NCBI RefSeq assembly: GCF_012849055.1 | Contig: NZ_CP051677.1 | Location: forward strand, 3,363,001-3,427,000 | DNA from: Spirosoma rhododendri | Lineage (GTDB): Bacteria > Bacteroidota > Bacteroidia > Cytophagales > Spirosomataceae | Direction of reading: 5' to 3' | DNA length: 64,000 bases | Shown: positions 62,086 through 64,000 of the stretch, piece after piece | Layout: each line of letters begins with the position of its first letter | How positions within the stretch are numbered: the first letter of the stretch is position 1 | Translations under genes and position numbers: made by a program | Notes under the pieces: generated by a model | What the model was told of the DNA's origin: nothing | What the model saw: only the letters and a program-made list of their open reading frames with translations | Databases searched by the model: none

Positions 62086-62315
62086 GAGCTATAGGGGATT
62101 TATGACTAAATCCCCCCTCAAACGAAGAGTTTCGATCCAGCCATTTCAGTGAGCCAATGGTTCGCCAAACGTCCTTGTCAAAAGCACATGAACACAAACG
62201 GTCCCTCTGCTTATGGGGGGAGATTAGTTGAAGACAGTCTTTCTGTAGCAAGTGGGGGTGGCTAAAAATAGACCGATCTGGCGGTTACCAGTAAAACAGT
62301 TCCTGCCACATCGAC
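62086..62315. other. Intergenic region between kinases
   Basis: 230 bp, no gene recognised; no clear hairpin. It would hold the promoter of the hybrid kinase. Confidence 0.35.
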
Positions 62316-64000
62316 CTAGGCCGGCAGGTAGATCGTAAAGGTAGCCCCCTGCCCTGGTTGACTGGTGGCGGTAATGGTACCCCCATGATTGGTAACTACC
62401 TTTTCGCAGATGGCCAGCCCAATTCCCGTTCCGGTGTACTGGTTCTTACTATGCAGCCGTTGAAAGATTTGGAAGATACGGTCGGCGTATTTGTCGTCAA
62501 AACCAATACCGTTGTCCATTACCGTTATTCGGTGATAAGCCCCTGTATCCCGGCCGGGTTTGATGCCAGGCGGTAACTGGTCTGCTGGCAGCAGACTTGC
62601 ACTGACCACAATACTGGGTGCTACGCCGGGGCGGTAGAATTTCAGGGCGTTGCTCAGCAGGTTCTGAAAGAGCTGGTTTAGTTGTGCGGCATCGCCCGAA
62701 ACAGTCGGGAGCCGGCCAACCTGAATCTGGGTTCCCAGCTCCGCAATCGGTAATTCCAGGGTGGTCAATACGTCCGCTACCACGCCCGGTAACGAGACTG
62801 GGTTATCAATGTCTCGTCGGGTGGAAATCCGCGCGAAGTTCAGCAGGTCCTTAATCAGGATGGACATTCGCTCCGCGGCCGATTGCATGCGTTCCACGTA
62901 GATCAATTCCTCACCGATGGATTCGGCATAGCGGGTCTTCAGCAAATCACCAAACTGCCGGATCTTGCGTAGGGGCTCCTGTAGGTCATGGCTGGCTACG
63001 TAGGCGAAGGTCTGTAGGTTTTCGTTCGAACGGGTCAATAAGCCATTGGTTTCTTCCAGCTCCTGGTTAATGGCGATAAACTCCTCGTTATTCGATTCCA
63101 GCTCCTCGTTGGAAGCGGTTAACTCTTCGTTGGTGGCCGCCAGTTCTTCATTAGTTGCTGCCAGCTCCTGGGTACGCTGCTGAACCTGTTGGTCGAGGTG
63201 GTCGGCCAGATAGCGATACTTTGCTTCGCTATGACGCAGGGCTTCCTCTGCTTTGACCCGCTCCAGGGCCGCCCAGGTGCGTTCAGTCACGTCCTCAAGC
63301 AACTTGATCTCGTGGGGCTTCCAGGACCGGGGGCGGGCCGAAACGGCCACGATGGACCAGAGTGGATTGTTCGCCCCCATCCGCAACGTCGAGGCCACCA
63401 GCGCCCGCAAGCCCAGCGCGCCTATATTTTGCCGATCCATCTCGGTCAACCCGGCGGTTGTCATCACGTCCTCAATCACCAGCGTTCGGTCAAAAGTCAC
63501 CCGTAGAGCGTCGGGAAAATCGGACAGGCGAACCGCGTCGGGCATGGGTGGCACCCGGTCATTACCGACCTGATAGGGGATTTCGCCCCGGTCCTGATCG
63601 AGCTGGTAGACCCCGACGTAACAGCGGTCGAGCTGTAGATAGTCGGCGAGCAGCTGGAGGGCTCGGTTAGCGAGCGTCTCGGCGGTTGGCTGCACCCGCA
63701 AGGCGTCGGAGAACTGGAATAAGAAGGCTTGCTGGTCTTCGGCCCGTTTGCGCTCGGTGATGTCCTGAAAGATAACCGCGATATGCCGGCTGGCCTCATC
63801 GCCAACTTTAGAGATATAAAAGCTATACCACCGCTGGTCGGGAGCCGCATAGCGTTCCAAACGCTGTGCTTCGCCGGTACGAGCCGTATGGCCGAATATG
63901 TCGTACCAGTATTCCTCGTAATTGGGGTCAATCTGCCGTAAGCGTCGATTTCTGAAGTCCGAACCCACCATTCGGGTAGCGGCCGGATTGGCGTCGAGGT
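62316..64000 (-). CDS. PAS-GAF sensor histidine kinase, 5' end cut by window edge
   Basis: At least 561 residues; the frame stays open past the right edge (LDANPAATRMVGSDF), so the start is outside. A PAS domain (DPNYEEYWYDIFGHTARTGE, AVIFQDITERKRAEDQQ) is followed by a GAF domain with a bacteriophytochrome-like look (LLADYLQLDRCYVGVYQLD, ALVASTLRMGANNPLWSIVA). Next come a coiled linker of repeated ELAATNEELAATNEELTAS, HisKA with YVASHDLQEPLRKIRQFGDL, and HATPase_c (LLSNALKF, DNGIGFDDKY, GTGIGLAICEK). The GAF lacks an obvious chromophore Cys-His pair in the part seen. Paralogue of the kinases at 4162 and 57444. Confidence 0.9.
   Translation of the reverse strand, partial: LDANPAATRMVGSDFRNRRLRQIDPNYEEYWYDIFGHTARTGEAQRLERYAAPDQRWYSFYISKVGDEASRHIAVIFQDITERKRAEDQQAFLFQFSDALRVQPTAETLANRALQLLADYLQLDRCYVGVYQLDQDRGEIPYQVGNDRVPPMPDAVRLSDFPDALRVTFDRTLVIEDVMTTAGLTEMDRQNIGALGLRALVASTLRMGANNPLWSIVAVSARPRSWKPHEIKLLEDVTERTWAALERVKAEEALRHSEAKYRYLADHLDQQVQQRTQELAATNEELAATNEELTASNEELESNNEEFIAINQELEETNGLLTRSNENLQTFAYVASHDLQEPLRKIRQFGDLLKTRYAESIGEELIYVERMQSAAERMSILIKDLLNFARISTRRDIDNPVSLPGVVADVLTTLELPIAELGTQIQVGRLPTVSGDAAQLNQLFQNLLSNALKFYRPGVAPSIVVSASLLPADQLPPGIKPGRDTGAYHRITVMDNGIGFDDKYADRIFQIFQRLHSKNQYTGTGIGLAICEKVVTNHGGTITATSQPGQGATFTIYLPA

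Overview
The window reads as chromosomal DNA of a GC-rich member of the Bacteroidota, most likely Cytophagales and close to Spirosoma/Fibrella-type genomes (inference from protein style, no search was run). The evidence is a secreted protein with a type IX secretion (T9SS) C-terminal sorting domain, Bacteroidota-type -7 promoter words of the form TAnnTTTG, almost no Shine-Dalgarno sequences, many outer-membrane and lipoprotein signals, and PAS histidine kinases with the ASHDLQEPLRKI H-box. No tRNA, rRNA or CRISPR array was seen.

Layout. 1-7.8 kb is housekeeping and envelope: a methyltransferase cut by the left edge, riboflavin synthase, a PASTA membrane protein, a T9SS cargo protein, a PAS histidine kinase, a rhodanese, miaA and a PliI-like lysozyme inhibitor candidate. 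7.8-15 kb holds an outer-membrane barrel, a BON-LysM protein (Kbp type), a DUF937-OmpA protein, a trypsin-like protease, an ArgE-type M20 deacylase and a GH88/GH105 hydrolase with a DUF4350-like tail. 15-19.2 kb is an accessory island: an AT-rich orphan gene between palindromic non-coding flanks, a lower-GC aldehyde dehydrogenase, and an IS630-type element that sits in gene debris.

19.3-32.7 kb returns to core functions: manA, a cytochrome c/FG-GAP lipoprotein, an FGGY gluconokinase, Kup, an HpcH/HpaI aldolase, a large outer-membrane protein with its own codon style, a transglutaminase-like protein, an exported PPC-domain protein and a bifunctional nuclease. 32.8-39.7 kb carries etfB-etfA, a TPR protein, a lipoprotein, a tail-fibre-like repeat protein, an NRAMP-like transporter with an altered metal site, an HD phosphohydrolase and a Crp/Fnr regulator. 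39.9-44.8 kb is a cluster of three exported esterases beside a divergent Nudix-type regulator. 44.9-55 kb has Dps, a DUF1080 hydrolase (frameshifted), a nucleoside hydrolase, a 5-oxoprolinase/hydantoinase fusion, an S10 carboxypeptidase-like protein (frameshifted) and an MlrC-like M81 peptidase. 55.2-56.5 kb is a divergent NmrA-type oxidoreductase/HxlR regulator pair. 57.4-64 kb is a signalling cluster: GAF-PAS histidine kinase, single-domain response regulator, a hybrid kinase broken by two frameshifts, and a kinase that runs off the right edge.

Two features stand out. First, four gene-breaking frameshifts to the right of 46 kb all lie in G/C homopolymers that are one base short. This points to consensus errors or slippage loci. 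Second, the intergenic spaces hold many kinds of long perfect or near-perfect palindromes, including a 35-bp hairpin, a 169-bp MITE-like element, a 384-bp array of degenerate palindromic words and a 220-bp double stem-loop region. I found no complete system that I can claim as new. The best candidates are the orphan island at 15-16 kb, the structured non-coding region at 30.2-30.5 kb, and the BON-LysM/DUF937-OmpA/protease neighbourhood.
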